Shown: piece after piece, positions 45,548 through 54,086 of the stretch | Numbering within the stretch: the first letter of the stretch is position 1 | How the letters are laid out: each line of letters opens with the position of its first letter | Source: CAZHVS01 sp964536015 | GTDB taxonomy: Bacteria; Bacteroidota; Ignavibacteria; Ignavibacteriales; Ignavibacteriaceae | DNA: 64,000 nt | NCBI GenBank assembly: GCA_964536015.1 | Contig: CAZHVS010000001.1 | Coordinates: 322,075 to 386,074 of the forward strand | Direction: 5' to 3' | Program-made: the position numbers and the translations under genes | Notes under the pieces: generated by a model | Told to the model about the DNA's origin: nothing | Databases searched by the model: none | Seen by the model: the letters and a program-made list of their open reading frames with translations, nothing else

Positions 45548-47539
45548 ATGGAAAAGAATAAAATTAAATCAGTGTTATTTATTTTAATCGGGATGATCAT
45601 ATCTATCGTGTTGCCATCAAGATATGATTTTGCTTCAAGTGTAACAGACAGCATTCTGGCATATTCAAACAGGATTGAAAATGATGTAAAAAAAATTGAT
45701 TTCCTTCTATTTTATAGTGAAACTCGGATTAATTTAACAGACACCGACCTAATTGAACTTACAGGAAAAGTACTGCATTTAGCAGAAGAAATAAATTACC
45801 AGTTTGGAAAAGCTAAAGCATATTATTTGCTTGGTGTTTTCTGGAAAAACGTTGGTGAATTTTCTAAAGCGCTGGAATATCTAAATTTTTCATTGGATTT
45901 ATTTAAGTCGCTAAATGAAAAGCAGTGGACAGGAGAAATTTATAGAACCATCGGTGAAACATATCGTGCTGCCGCTAATTTGGAACTTGCAAAGAAAAAT
46001 CTTTATTTAGCATTACGTGTTTTTACGGAAGTAAAAAATGATACTGGTATTGCTAAAGTATATAATCGGTTTGCAGCAGTTTATTTTGAAGAACTTTCCT
46101 CACAAATTTTAGATTATACCAAGAGAGATACACTAAATCCCATTTATTATTATGACTCAAATATTAAGAGATGGTTTAATAAAATTTTGATAGATACAGT
46201 TTTTTATTTTACCCAAAAATCAAATTCGATAACAGAAAAATTAAATTTAAAAAATGTATCTTCGTCGAATTATACAATTCTAAGTGCAATGTTAAGAACT
46301 TTAGGGCGATTTGATGAAGCTTACTACAATATTAATAAAGCACTAGAATTATCAAAAAACGCAAATGATGAAACAGAAATTCCAGGTATAATCTACAATT
46401 ACGCTTCAATTTACTTGGAACAAAAAAGATATGACGAAGCAATTAAATTGGCACTGGAGGGATATCAATTAGCCTCTAAAAATGGCTTAATGATTTACGT
46501 ACAGTTGAATGCTTTTGTCCTTTCACTTTGTTATGAAAATCTTGGAAAATATAAAGAAGCTTATCAGTATTCAAAAATTGTGCAAGGTGCCATTATCCAC
46601 CTTTACCAGGATGACATTAAACTTAAAGTTTATTCTGCACAGAAAAAAATTATTAACGAACAAGCTGCTATAAAGACAGAACACGAGAGAAAAATTATTA
46701 TTTATCAGACAATAATTTTTACTTTGATTCTTGTTGTAGTATTGTTTGTAGCTTATCTTTTACTAAAGAAAAATAAAGACCTAAAAATAATTCAAAGCCA
46801 GCTAACTACTTCAAATAAGTTGATAGTTAGGCAAAAAGAAGAATTAGAGGAGACAAATAAATTTAAAGATAAGTTATTCTCAATAATTGCACATGATCTT
46901 AAAAGTCCTTTTTTTGGATTAATGGGATATTCTGAAATAATTGTTGAAGATTATAATGAGATGAGTGAAGAAGAAAAAAAAGAACTTCTTAGCGAGATGA
47001 GAGAAAGTATAAAGGAAATGCATTCATTACTGAATAATCTTTTAAGCTGGGGTACAATACAGATGAATAAAATGGAATTCAATCCAAAAGAGATTGAACT
47101 TTTTCAAGTATGCGAGAAGATTGTTCATCTTCTTAAAACCAATGCAAAAAGAAAACATATAAATATTGTTAATCAAGTTAAAGAGGGAACTTTAGTAAAA
47201 GGTGACAAAGAAATGGTTGTTTCCATTATTCAGAATTTAGTATCAAATGCTATTAAGTATACAAATCAGCAGGGTTTTGTTCATATTAACTCTGAAGAAG
47301 AAAATGATTTTATTAAAATAAGTATTTCCGATACAGGGATTGGCATAAGAGAAGAAACTTTAAAAAATTTCTTTAAATCTAAAATCCACTTTTCAACCAA
47401 AGGTACAGAAGGAGAAAGAGGAACAGGTCTTGGATTAATTATTTGTAAGGAAATGGTTGAAAAAAATGATGGGAAAATTTGGGTGACGAGTGAGATTAAC
47501 AAAGGCACAACTTTCTATTTTACTTTACCAAAAGTATAA
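45548..47539 (+). CDS. TPR-containing membrane sensor histidine kinase
   Basis: A 663-residue kinase. The N-terminal hydrophobic segment (SVLFILIGMIISIVLPS) is a signal peptide or anchor. Residues 60-370 are TPR repeats (for example AKAYYLLGVFWKNVGEFSKALEYLNFSLDLFKSLNEKQW and PGIIYNYASIYLEQKRYDEAIKLALEGYQLA), likely periplasmic. One membrane helix (IIIYQTIIFTLILVVVLFVAYLLL) precedes a short coiled coil and the HisKA box LFSIIAHDLKSPF, with His449 as phosphoacceptor. N, G1 and G2 boxes are present (IQNLVSNAIKY, DTGIGI, GERGTGLGLIICK). This layout is common in Bacteroidota. The kinase core strongly resembles that of the CHASE4 kinase at 1937. No response regulator adjoins it. Confidence 0.9.
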   Translation: MEKNKIKSVLFILIGMIISIVLPSRYDFASSVTDSILAYSNRIENDVKKIDFLLFYSETRINLTDTDLIELTGKVLHLAEEINYQFGKAKAYYLLGVFWKNVGEFSKALEYLNFSLDLFKSLNEKQWTGEIYRTIGETYRAAANLELAKKNLYLALRVFTEVKNDTGIAKVYNRFAAVYFEELSSQILDYTKRDTLNPIYYYDSNIKRWFNKILIDTVFYFTQKSNSITEKLNLKNVSSSNYTILSAMLRTLGRFDEAYYNINKALELSKNANDETEIPGIIYNYASIYLEQKRYDEAIKLALEGYQLASKNGLMIYVQLNAFVLSLCYENLGKYKEAYQYSKIVQGAIIHLYQDDIKLKVYSAQKKIINEQAAIKTEHERKIIIYQTIIFTLILVVVLFVAYLLLKKNKDLKIIQSQLTTSNKLIVRQKEELEETNKFKDKLFSIIAHDLKSPFFGLMGYSEIIVEDYNEMSEEEKKELLSEMRESIKEMHSLLNNLLSWGTIQMNKMEFNPKEIELFQVCEKIVHLLKTNAKRKHINIVNQVKEGTLVKGDKEMVVSIIQNLVSNAIKYTNQQGFVHINSEEENDFIKISISDTGIGIREETLKNFFKSKIHFSTKGTEGERGTGLGLIICKEMVEKNDGKIWVTSEINKGTTFYFTLPKV

Positions 47540-47768
47540 AATTTTAATTTGATTGATGTTATTATATTAAAATCTTTTTTCCATTTTTTTAGATTTAATA
47601 AAGATTCGTTTTATTAAATTAAAAATAAACCTTTGTAATTGAGTTTATTTAGGTTATCTTGTATCAGCTTTTTGAGAAATTATGATAAAACCTACCTTAA
47701 TCCGTATCATATTTATCTTATTTTCCAATCAGTAATAAACAATAACAAAAAATTTACAGGAGTAAAAA

Positions 47769-48080
47769 TTGAATTTATATATAGGCAACCTTGCTCAGGA
47801 AGTTTCTGAGGAAGATTTAACATTAGCCTTTTCGGAATACGGAAAAGTTTTATCAGTAAAAATTATTAAGGATCTATTTACACAACAATCCAAAGGGTTT
47901 GGTTTTGTAGAAATAGCTGGAAGCACAGAAGGACTTAAAGCAATTGCAGGTGTTAATACACGCGAAATTAAAGGTAAAAAAGTTAGTGTATCTGAAGCAC
48001 GTCCACAAAAGCAAAGAAATAGTGGTGGAAGAAGTTCCCACAATCGTGGTGGATACAGCGGCGGCGGAAGAAGATTTTAA
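47769..48080 (+). CDS. Small RRM-type RNA-binding protein
   Basis: A 103-residue protein made of one RNA recognition motif: RNP2 is LYIGNL and RNP1 is KGFGFVEI. A basic Gly/Arg/Ser tail (RNSGGRSSHNRGGYSGGGRRF) follows. Bacterial relatives of this type are abundant glycine-rich RNA-binding proteins, often linked to cold or general RNA chaperoning. The start is TTG at 47769, preceded by ACAGGAG; it aligns with the family start. A 229-bp leader without an ORF lies upstream and a strong terminator downstream, so the gene is a single transcription unit. Confidence 0.93.
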   Translation: MNLYIGNLAQEVSEEDLTLAFSEYGKVLSVKIIKDLFTQQSKGFGFVEIAGSTEGLKAIAGVNTREIKGKKVSVSEARPQKQRNSGGRSSHNRGGYSGGGRRF

Positions 48081-48102
48081 TTAATCTTAAATCCAAATTT
48101 TT

Positions 48103-48136
48103 AAACCTTGCGTTCTAATAAAGTGCAAGGTTTTTT
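48103..48136 (+). terminator. Terminator after the RRM gene
   Basis: AAACCTTGC and GCAAGGTTT pair over a 13-nt loop and continue into TTTTTT. It follows the RRM stop by 22 bp. Confidence 0.85.
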
Positions 48137-48169
48137 AATTATAATAATTTGACTGGTAAATAAATCAAA

Positions 48170-50170
48170 CTAAAAATTATATTCAAATTGTAGATTAAGT
48201 TTATTATCAGTATTTGTAAATATTTCAGAAGTTCCACTGCCAATTGATTTTTGTTTTGGTTTTACTGTTTCTGAATATTTAGCTGAAAGATTCAGCGAAT
48301 TAAACAATTTATATTTTACTAGTAAATACCATCTTAAACCTTCTCCATACATTGGTAAATTAGTCATTACGCCAGTCAAATCGCTTTCAAATTCGTAGAC
48401 AGCGGAATTGTATGAATCTGTTCTAAAGAAAATAGCACGTGCATAACAAGATAGATTTTTTGCAATTGCTATTTTAATGTCCTGTAAATACAGGTATCCC
48501 TTCTCGTATTGATTAGTTTCATCTATTGAAACATCATTAAATTCAAAGCGGCTTTTTAGTTTTATTGCAGATGAAACATTTACAGTAAACTCAAACCTTG
48601 AACTTTGCCGATTTCTTATTGCAACAATTTTTTGTTCATTGACCGATGTAATAATATCTTTTAGTTCAATTTTATAACGAATAAAAGTTTCTATATTTTT
48701 ATATGGTCGGGATTCAAGGTGAATGTAATATTCATTTCCCTTGCTCGAGAATGTGTAAGATTTATTTGATTCAGGAAAATTAAAATAATCGCAATAAAAA
48801 TTTATTTTTCCTAAAAATGTTTTCCAGATAAATCCTGAGTAAATACCAAATTCATTTTGAGTATTACCAGAACTTTCTCCAAACCCAAATGAATGTAAAG
48901 GTATATAATTTGCGGGATAGTTTCTTATTGATGCGATAAATGTCAATTTTTCTGATAATCCAATTTGTAAAGAATTGATTGATGCAACAGCTGTACCGTT
49001 ATAAGCAAATTCTCCAAGAACATTAAAATTAGAAAAACGATAATTATAGCTTGAAGAAAAGAAATTAAAACTTTTGCCAACCGGGTCAAATTTTGTTTTC
49101 TCTACAAATTGTCTATTAAAAGTTGAATTATAAAAAAGCATTTGTAACTTGAACGAGTTAAAATCGAAATCAATCCTACTGCCAATTATTTGTTCTTTAC
49201 TTGAATTTTTTTTGGATAACTCATTATCCGTACGATGATATCCATCAACTGGTGTAGAAATAATTCCATCAACTATTGTATCTATGGATGCATCAAAAGA
49301 ATTGTTTGAGTAAAAGAAACTTAACCGAAAACGATTAATTTTATACGAAGCAGCAATTCCTCTTAAAAATTTATTTTCTTCCGTGCTTTTAAACTGGATT
49401 ATATTTCTATCACGTTTTTGCAAGGGTCCAATGATATCCGCACCTTTACTAAAAGAATATGGAGACCATATTGCAAGTCCTTGACCAAATTCTACAATAT
49501 AATCACCAACAATTATTGTTTCAAAACCATCTATGTTTTTAATAGCTACTGAAACACTTGAAAAATCCGTATAAGATTTTTCACCAGGGTCCTTTTCTGC
49601 CAGGAGAGATACTGACAAATAATCTTTGTAGTCTAATAAAAACCTCGTGTATGAATTTAATTTATTCCCCGGATATTTGTTTTCAAGAAAAGCTTTACTT
49701 GGTTGAAGACTGGTTTTAATTCGACTTCTTAACTGAAGTTTGATGTCATTAAAAAAATTACTTTTGCTTGAATATTCAATGTCTTTGGATTTTTCAATCG
49801 TAGTTTGTTTTATAAAAAGGAATTGACTTATTTTATTGTACAAATTACGGTCTATACCTTGAACAGATTTTAATTCATTCACTGAAAAAAAAGAACCAAA
49901 TTGATTTCGATGTTTAATTATTGATGAGGCAGCAGTTAAAGTCATATAAGGAATTCTCATCAAATCATCTTCAGTACACTTATTTAGATCGACAGGATTT
50001 TTTTGAATATCTTCTATAAGTTCCAATACATCGGATGAAGTTTCAAGATCAGTGTCCTCAATTATATTTTCTATCACCTCATCGATATCTGTTGAATCTA
50101 TTTGAGCATAATTATTTTCTATGCTTAAAAAGAAAAATGATAAAATCAGAATAAGCAGATAATTTTTCAT
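48170..50170 (-). CDS. Helix-hairpin-helix protein fused to an outer-membrane beta-barrel
   Basis: A 666-residue exported protein with leader LLILILSFFFLSIENNYAQ. Residues 55-120 form ComEA/T2SK-like helix-hairpin-helix units: NPVDLNKCTEDDLMRIPYMTLTAASSIIKHRNQFGSFFSVNELKSVQGIDRNLYNKI. The remaining 530 residues are alternating amphipathic strands rich in Tyr, Phe and Ser, ending NKLNLQFEYNF, consistent with an outer-membrane barrel. The family occurs across Bacteroidota but its role is undefined. HhH motifs often bind DNA, so DNA handling at the outer membrane is possible, as is a purely structural role. It follows a PorV-like gene with a 1-bp overlap, suggesting a joint function. Confidence 0.8.
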   Translation of the reverse strand: MKNYLLILILSFFFLSIENNYAQIDSTDIDEVIENIIEDTDLETSSDVLELIEDIQKNPVDLNKCTEDDLMRIPYMTLTAASSIIKHRNQFGSFFSVNELKSVQGIDRNLYNKISQFLFIKQTTIEKSKDIEYSSKSNFFNDIKLQLRSRIKTSLQPSKAFLENKYPGNKLNSYTRFLLDYKDYLSVSLLAEKDPGEKSYTDFSSVSVAIKNIDGFETIIVGDYIVEFGQGLAIWSPYSFSKGADIIGPLQKRDRNIIQFKSTEENKFLRGIAASYKINRFRLSFFYSNNSFDASIDTIVDGIISTPVDGYHRTDNELSKKNSSKEQIIGSRIDFDFNSFKLQMLFYNSTFNRQFVEKTKFDPVGKSFNFFSSSYNYRFSNFNVLGEFAYNGTAVASINSLQIGLSEKLTFIASIRNYPANYIPLHSFGFGESSGNTQNEFGIYSGFIWKTFLGKINFYCDYFNFPESNKSYTFSSKGNEYYIHLESRPYKNIETFIRYKIELKDIITSVNEQKIVAIRNRQSSRFEFTVNVSSAIKLKSRFEFNDVSIDETNQYEKGYLYLQDIKIAIAKNLSCYARAIFFRTDSYNSAVYEFESDLTGVMTNLPMYGEGLRWYLLVKYKLFNSLNLSAKYSETVKPKQKSIGSGTSEIFTNTDNKLNLQFEYNF

Positions 50171-51027
50171 CAGTCTTTTTTCAAATACTTTTTAATTTTT
50201 TCAGTCCTGTTTCCTTCATCACCAAGCGAAATTAAAACGCCGAACTGATGAGTTAATCCAAGTTCCTGGTGATTAAACATTGCATAATCTAATTCAAAAA
50301 ACGAATAGTTGATTCCAATCCCTGCAGAGAAACGTTTCGGGTAAGTTGAAAATCCTGTCCTCAAAGAAACATATTCCATTAAATCATAATTAATTCCAAA
50401 CTGAGCTGAGGAGTTGAATCTTATTTCTTTTTCTACAGAAAAATTTACCGAGATGTTGTTAAGGACATCGTAACTAAACCCTGCAGTATAAAGAACAGGA
50501 ATTTGATCTTTTTCTTCTCCATAAGAACCTCGGTTAATATTTGTGAGAGAAAAAGCAAATCTTGTATTATCCATTAAATAAACCAGTCCTCCGAGATTTA
50601 GAGTAATCGACTGGTCACTTCCATAGTTTTGAATTGATAATGTGTTGTAGTTTAGCGTTAAACCAGCAAAGAAGAAGTTATTATAATTATATGCATAAGC
50701 TATTGAAATTTTATTTTCTCTGTATAGTTCAAATCCATAAGTCATTATACCTAAGCCAAAATTTCCAAGAGAGGATGGTTCATTATAAGCAAAAAAACCA
50801 TTAGCTAATTCAGTCATTCCAAAAGGGGAAGGTGAGTAAAAAATTCCAGCTTCTCTCCAGTTAATTTGGGCGATACCTGCTGGATTCGAAAACAAACAGA
50901 AAACATCATTACTTAATGCTATATCAGAGTTTGATAAAGCAATTTGTTTTGCACCAGGATTAAATTGAGAAAATACAAAACTGGCAGAAAGAATTATTAT
51001 TACAAATATTTTTTTGATTAAATTCAT
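50170..51027 (-). CDS. PorV/PorQ-like outer-membrane beta-barrel protein
   Basis: A 285-residue outer-membrane protein with leader KIFVIIILSASFVFSQ. NPGAKQIALSNSDIALSNDVFCLFSNPAGIAQ is the plug-like start typical of PorV/PorQ and the wider FadL-like barrel group. Alternating strands follow (FGLGIMTYGFELYRENKISIAYAYNYNNFFFAGLTLNYN). PorV and PorQ assist type IX secretion as shuttle or attachment proteins, but many paralogues have other roles. The HhH-barrel gene follows immediately with overlapping stop and start. The divergent gene on the plus strand encodes a PorD-like protein. Confidence 0.75.
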   Translation of the reverse strand: MNLIKKIFVIIILSASFVFSQFNPGAKQIALSNSDIALSNDVFCLFSNPAGIAQINWREAGIFYSPSPFGMTELANGFFAYNEPSSLGNFGLGIMTYGFELYRENKISIAYAYNYNNFFFAGLTLNYNTLSIQNYGSDQSITLNLGGLVYLMDNTRFAFSLTNINRGSYGEEKDQIPVLYTAGFSYDVLNNISVNFSVEKEIRFNSSAQFGINYDLMEYVSLRTGFSTYPKRFSAGIGINYSFFELDYAMFNHQELGLTHQFGVLISLGDEGNRTEKIKKYLKKD

Positions 51028-51092
51028 ATTATAAAATACTTTATTGTTTGATTCTAACTAAATATATATATTGTAAGCAAAAGAAAAAATCT

Positions 51093-51983
51093 ATGAGTAA
51101 TATAATGAAAAAAGTGTTTATCTTTTTATTTCTTCTTTCGGGATTAAGTATAGCACAAGAATTGAATGCAAAAGTTACAGTTAAGTTTGATAATCTTCCC
51201 GTAATCAACAAAGAGAATCTGATGAATTTTCAGCAAACAATCAGTGATTATTTGAATACTACAAAATTTTCCGGGGATGTCTGGAATAATCCAAAAATTG
51301 AATGTACCTTTAATATTTTTATCACTTCTGCTTCTAGTGATGTAAATTATTCCGCACAGGTTTTTATTGGTAGTCAAAGAGAAATTTATAAATCTGCAAA
51401 AAAATCTCCTATGTTAACTGTTATGGATAATGGCTGGGATTTTACATATGAAAAAAATCAACAATTATATTTTAATCCTATGGTTTTTCACTCAATTACA
51501 AGTTTTCTAGATTATTATGCTTATTTAATAATTGGACTCGATAATGATTCATGGGAAAAAGTTAGTGGGACTCCTTTTTTTATAAAAGCTTCAAATCTTG
51601 TTAATCTTGGGGTCAATTCTCGTTTTTCAAAAGGATGGGAAGGTTCGGGGAATTATAATAGGAGAGATTTGGTTGAAAATATTTTAAGCGAAAAATATCG
51701 TCTTTTTCGTGAAGCTATTTATGATTATCATTATGGAATAGATTATTATGCTATTAAAAAAGATATAGGACAGGAAAAAATTGCTAATCTTGCAAATGTA
51801 TTAAACTCTATAAAATCAAAAATTGATGCACGTAGTTTATATATTAAGACTTTCTTCGATGCAAAAGCAGGGGAGATAGTTGATTACCTGAAAGATTACC
51901 CCGATAAAAATGCGATATTTAAAATTTTAAAAAATATTGACCCACCTCATGCTTCAAAATATGATGAAGCCATGAATAAATAA
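51093..51983 (+). CDS. porD: PorD-like (DUF4835) protein linked to type IX secretion
   Basis: About 296 residues from the ATG at 51093; a second ATG four codons on is an alternative. The signal peptide is KVFIFLFLLSGLSIAQ. The mature protein starts ELNAKVTVKFDNLPVINKENLMNFQQTISDYLNTTKFSGD and contains NPMVFHSITSFLDYYAYLIIGLDNDSW and GWEGSGNYNRRDLVENILSEKYRLFREAIYDYHYGID, which match the DUF4835 family, now often called PorD of the type IX system. It is probably periplasmic or at the outer membrane. The presence of T9SS cargo elsewhere in the window agrees. The HIT gene follows by 12 bp. Confidence 0.82.
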   Translation: MSNIMKKVFIFLFLLSGLSIAQELNAKVTVKFDNLPVINKENLMNFQQTISDYLNTTKFSGDVWNNPKIECTFNIFITSASSDVNYSAQVFIGSQREIYKSAKKSPMLTVMDNGWDFTYEKNQQLYFNPMVFHSITSFLDYYAYLIIGLDNDSWEKVSGTPFFIKASNLVNLGVNSRFSKGWEGSGNYNRRDLVENILSEKYRLFREAIYDYHYGIDYYAIKKDIGQEKIANLANVLNSIKSKIDARSLYIKTFFDAKAGEIVDYLKDYPDKNAIFKILKNIDPPHASKYDEAMNK

Positions 51984-51995
51984 AGAAAATAAAAT

Positions 51996-52493
51996 ATGGA
52001 AAAACTTTGGTCTCCCTGGCGTTCTCAGTATATCGAATCATTTAAAGAAAAAAATGAAAAATATAATTGCATATTTTGTTCTGCACGAGAAGATGATATA
52101 AATGATAAAAACTCTCTTGTCGTATTGAAAGGGAAAAATACTTTTATTGTCTTGAATTTATATCCGTACAATAACGGTCACCTTATGGTTGTTCCTTATA
52201 AGCATATAAATACTTTAGCAGATTTAAATGATGAAGAGAAAATAGAAATATTTAATAATATCGAATTGTCAGTAAAAGCATTAAAAAAAATATCTTCACC
52301 CGATGCTTTTAATATCGGAGTAAACCTTGGCAGAGCTGCTGGTGCTGGAATAGATGACCATATACATTTTCATGTAGTCCCACGATGGAATGGAGATACT
52401 AATTTTATGCCTGTGCTTGGAGAAGTAAAAGTTTTATCCCAGGATTTGCTTGATACTAAAAACAAATTAATTTCTGCTTTTAATCAGGTTTAA
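51996..52493 (+). CDS. HIT-family nucleotide hydrolase/phosphorylase
   Basis: A 165-residue cytosolic protein. MEKLWSPWRSQYIESFK and NCIFCSAREDD at the N-terminus are typical of the Ap4A-phosphorylase-like HIT subgroup, with a zinc-binding CxxC. The catalytic histidine triad is DDHIHFHVVPRWNGDTNF. These enzymes cleave dinucleoside polyphosphates or nucleotide conjugates. It lies 12 bp after the PorD-like gene; this adjacency seems incidental. The ATG at 51996 has a weak, A-rich upstream region. Confidence 0.93.
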   Translation: MEKLWSPWRSQYIESFKEKNEKYNCIFCSAREDDINDKNSLVVLKGKNTFIVLNLYPYNNGHLMVVPYKHINTLADLNDEEKIEIFNNIELSVKALKKISSPDAFNIGVNLGRAAGAGIDDHIHFHVVPRWNGDTNFMPVLGEVKVLSQDLLDTKNKLISAFNQV

Positions 52494-52523
52494 AATAAAA
52501 CAATCGCAATTTCTTGCGACTGT
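52492..52523 (-). terminator. Terminator of the cytochrome-marR operon
   Basis: On the minus strand ACAGTCGCAA-GAAA-TTGCGATTGT forms a 10-bp stem with one mismatch and a GAAA loop, then TTTATTTTA. It lies 26 bp past the marR stop. The plus-strand side has no T tract, so it mainly ends the minus-strand operon. Confidence 0.7.
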
Positions 52524-52548
52524 TATGGCTATGATAAGTAATTATTAT

Positions 52549-53013
52549 TTATTCTTTGTGATCAGTCGTTAACCATTGTTCTATTGCAACAAGTAATTTT
52601 TCCAGAGCAATAACCAGAGTCTCATGTAAGTTCGGATCGATATTGTTTAAAATATCTTTATGAACATCGACATAAGATTTTTGGATATCATCCATAAGCT
52701 TTCTTCCTTTATCCGTAAAGGAAATCACCATATTTCTTCTGTCCTGACGATTAAGTTCTCTGTTCATTATTCCTTTTTCAACAAGACCATCAATTATTCT
52801 TGTCAAACGGCTTGGACTTAAATCCATTCTTTTTGCGATTTCAGTATTATTAATCGATTCATTGCTATTAAAATGAGTAATACACTTTAACTCTGCTTCA
52901 TTTAATCCATGTTTTTTTGCAAGAAGAATTTCTTTTTCAGTACAATTATGCAGAAGACTTTTTGTAACATCTGCAAATCTTTCTGCAAACGAATTATTAT
53001 CTAAATTTTCCAT
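52549..53013 (-). CDS. MarR-family regulator at the end of the cytochrome operon
   Basis: A 154-residue winged-helix regulator. The recognition region is NTEIAKRMDLSPSRLTRIIDGLVEKGIMNRELNRQDRRNMVISFTDKGRKLM, with the wing Arg-Arg pair usual in MarR proteins. It has Cys29 and Cys45, which could give redox sensing, though that is speculation. It is the last of seven same-strand genes, 27 bp after the rhodanese gene, and a terminator follows. The palindrome TAACAATTGTTA ahead of the first gene of the operon is a plausible binding site, so it probably regulates its own operon. Confidence 0.92.
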   Translation of the reverse strand: MENLDNNSFAERFADVTKSLLHNCTEKEILLAKKHGLNEAELKCITHFNSNESINNTEIAKRMDLSPSRLTRIIDGLVEKGIMNRELNRQDRRNMVISFTDKGRKLMDDIQKSYVDVHKDILNNIDPNLHETLVIALEKLLVAIEQWLTTDHKE

Positions 53014-53026
53014 ATCATAGCTTTCA

Positions 53027-53044
53027 TTAATTAGCCTTAATTAA
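53027..53044. promoter_or_regulatory. Inverted repeat just upstream of marR
   Basis: TTAATTA-GCCT-TAATTAA is a perfect 7-4-7 repeat overlapping the rhodanese stop codon and ending 13 bp before the marR ATG. It could be an internal operator. It is made only of A and T in its arms and differs from the palindrome at 59169, so chance is a real possibility. Confidence 0.25.
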
Positions 53045-54060
53045 GGAGTTAATAAATCCTTATAACCTTTGATTTCAGTGAGAGGATTAAATTTATTAGC
53101 AGTCATTAAATCATAAATCATACTATTTGCACCGTATGTTATAGATTTAACATCATAACCAATTAACCTTAAATATGCACCAACATAAGCGCTTGTTTGA
53201 CCAGTATAGCAATAAAGAGCAATAGTTTTATTTGTTGGTAAAGTCTTTAAATCATTTGCTAATTGAAATGGTTTTGTTGTATTGTCGTAATTATATGCAC
53301 CATCAATGTGACCAGGATTTAAGTACGAAGCAGAAGGCCAGTAATTAACGATGAAATAATTTGTTAAACCACTATAAACAGTCCCTTCGGAAACAGTTGC
53401 AACTGTAAATCCTTGAGCTAAAAGTGAATCTACTCTAACACTTAAAATTTCCTGACCGGTCTTTTTTCCAGTAGAAAGAGTTGGTAAATCACCTTTTGCT
53501 GGTTTAGTAGGAGCTGCTGTTTGAACAAATTGTGTAGCTCTACCATTACTGATCTTTGCAAGCCAGTAATTAGTAGCAAACATAGAATCGATCGAACTCA
53601 TTCCCCATTTTAATGCAACAATTTTGTTTGCGTTGGTTAATGAATACAATGATCTGACAAGCCCAACACCGTAGCAAGCTGTTTGACCTGAGTAACATAC
53701 TACGACAATCTTATCATAATTTGCAAAATTAACTGTATCTGTTACTTTTCTTAAGTTAGCAAGAGTAATATTCTTTGCACTTAAAAGGTGTTTTGCATTA
53801 TAATCAGTTGCACTTCTAATATCAAGTATTAAAAGTTTTCCAGGGTTTGCAAGGTAATCAGTTCTGAATGTTGCCGCATCATATGTGAAGCCTGCACCGG
53901 CATGAATATAATCGCCATTAGCTTCAACATATTTGACTAGTTCCTCAGCTTCGTTAATTGTTGGTGTGGGAGTAGTAGGAGTAGATTCATCTTTTTTACA
54001 ACCAACAAAGAGAATTGCAATTATAAAAAAGAATGAAAGAAGTGATTTTATGTTTTTCAT
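53041..54060 (-). CDS. Lipoprotein with two rhodanese domains
   Basis: A 339-residue protein with a lipoprotein signal (LSFFFIIAILFVGCKKDES) and a Thr/Pro linker. Rhodanese domain 1 (about residues 60-170) includes LLILDIRSATDYNAKHL and the active-site loop CYSGQTACYG. Domain 2 (about 200-330) has the loop CYTGQTSAYVGAYL but a weaker N-terminal part (VATVSEGTVYSG). Both loops retain the catalytic Cys that carries persulphide in sulphurtransferases. It should face the periplasm or the cell surface. The gene lies 26 bp after the 448-residue multihaem lipoprotein gene. This suggests sulphur compounds as a substrate or partner for the electron conduit, which is inference. Confidence 0.9.
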   Translation of the reverse strand: MKNIKSLLSFFFIIAILFVGCKKDESTPTTPTPTINEAEELVKYVEANGDYIHAGAGFTYDAATFRTDYLANPGKLLILDIRSATDYNAKHLLSAKNITLANLRKVTDTVNFANYDKIVVVCYSGQTACYGVGLVRSLYSLTNANKIVALKWGMSSIDSMFATNYWLAKISNGRATQFVQTAAPTKPAKGDLPTLSTGKKTGQEILSVRVDSLLAQGFTVATVSEGTVYSGLTNYFIVNYWPSASYLNPGHIDGAYNYDNTTKPFQLANDLKTLPTNKTIALYCYTGQTSAYVGAYLRLIGYDVKSITYGANSMIYDLMTANKFNPLTEIKGYKDLLTP

Positions 54061-54086
54061 AGAGTTCCTTTTTTGTTTATGATATA

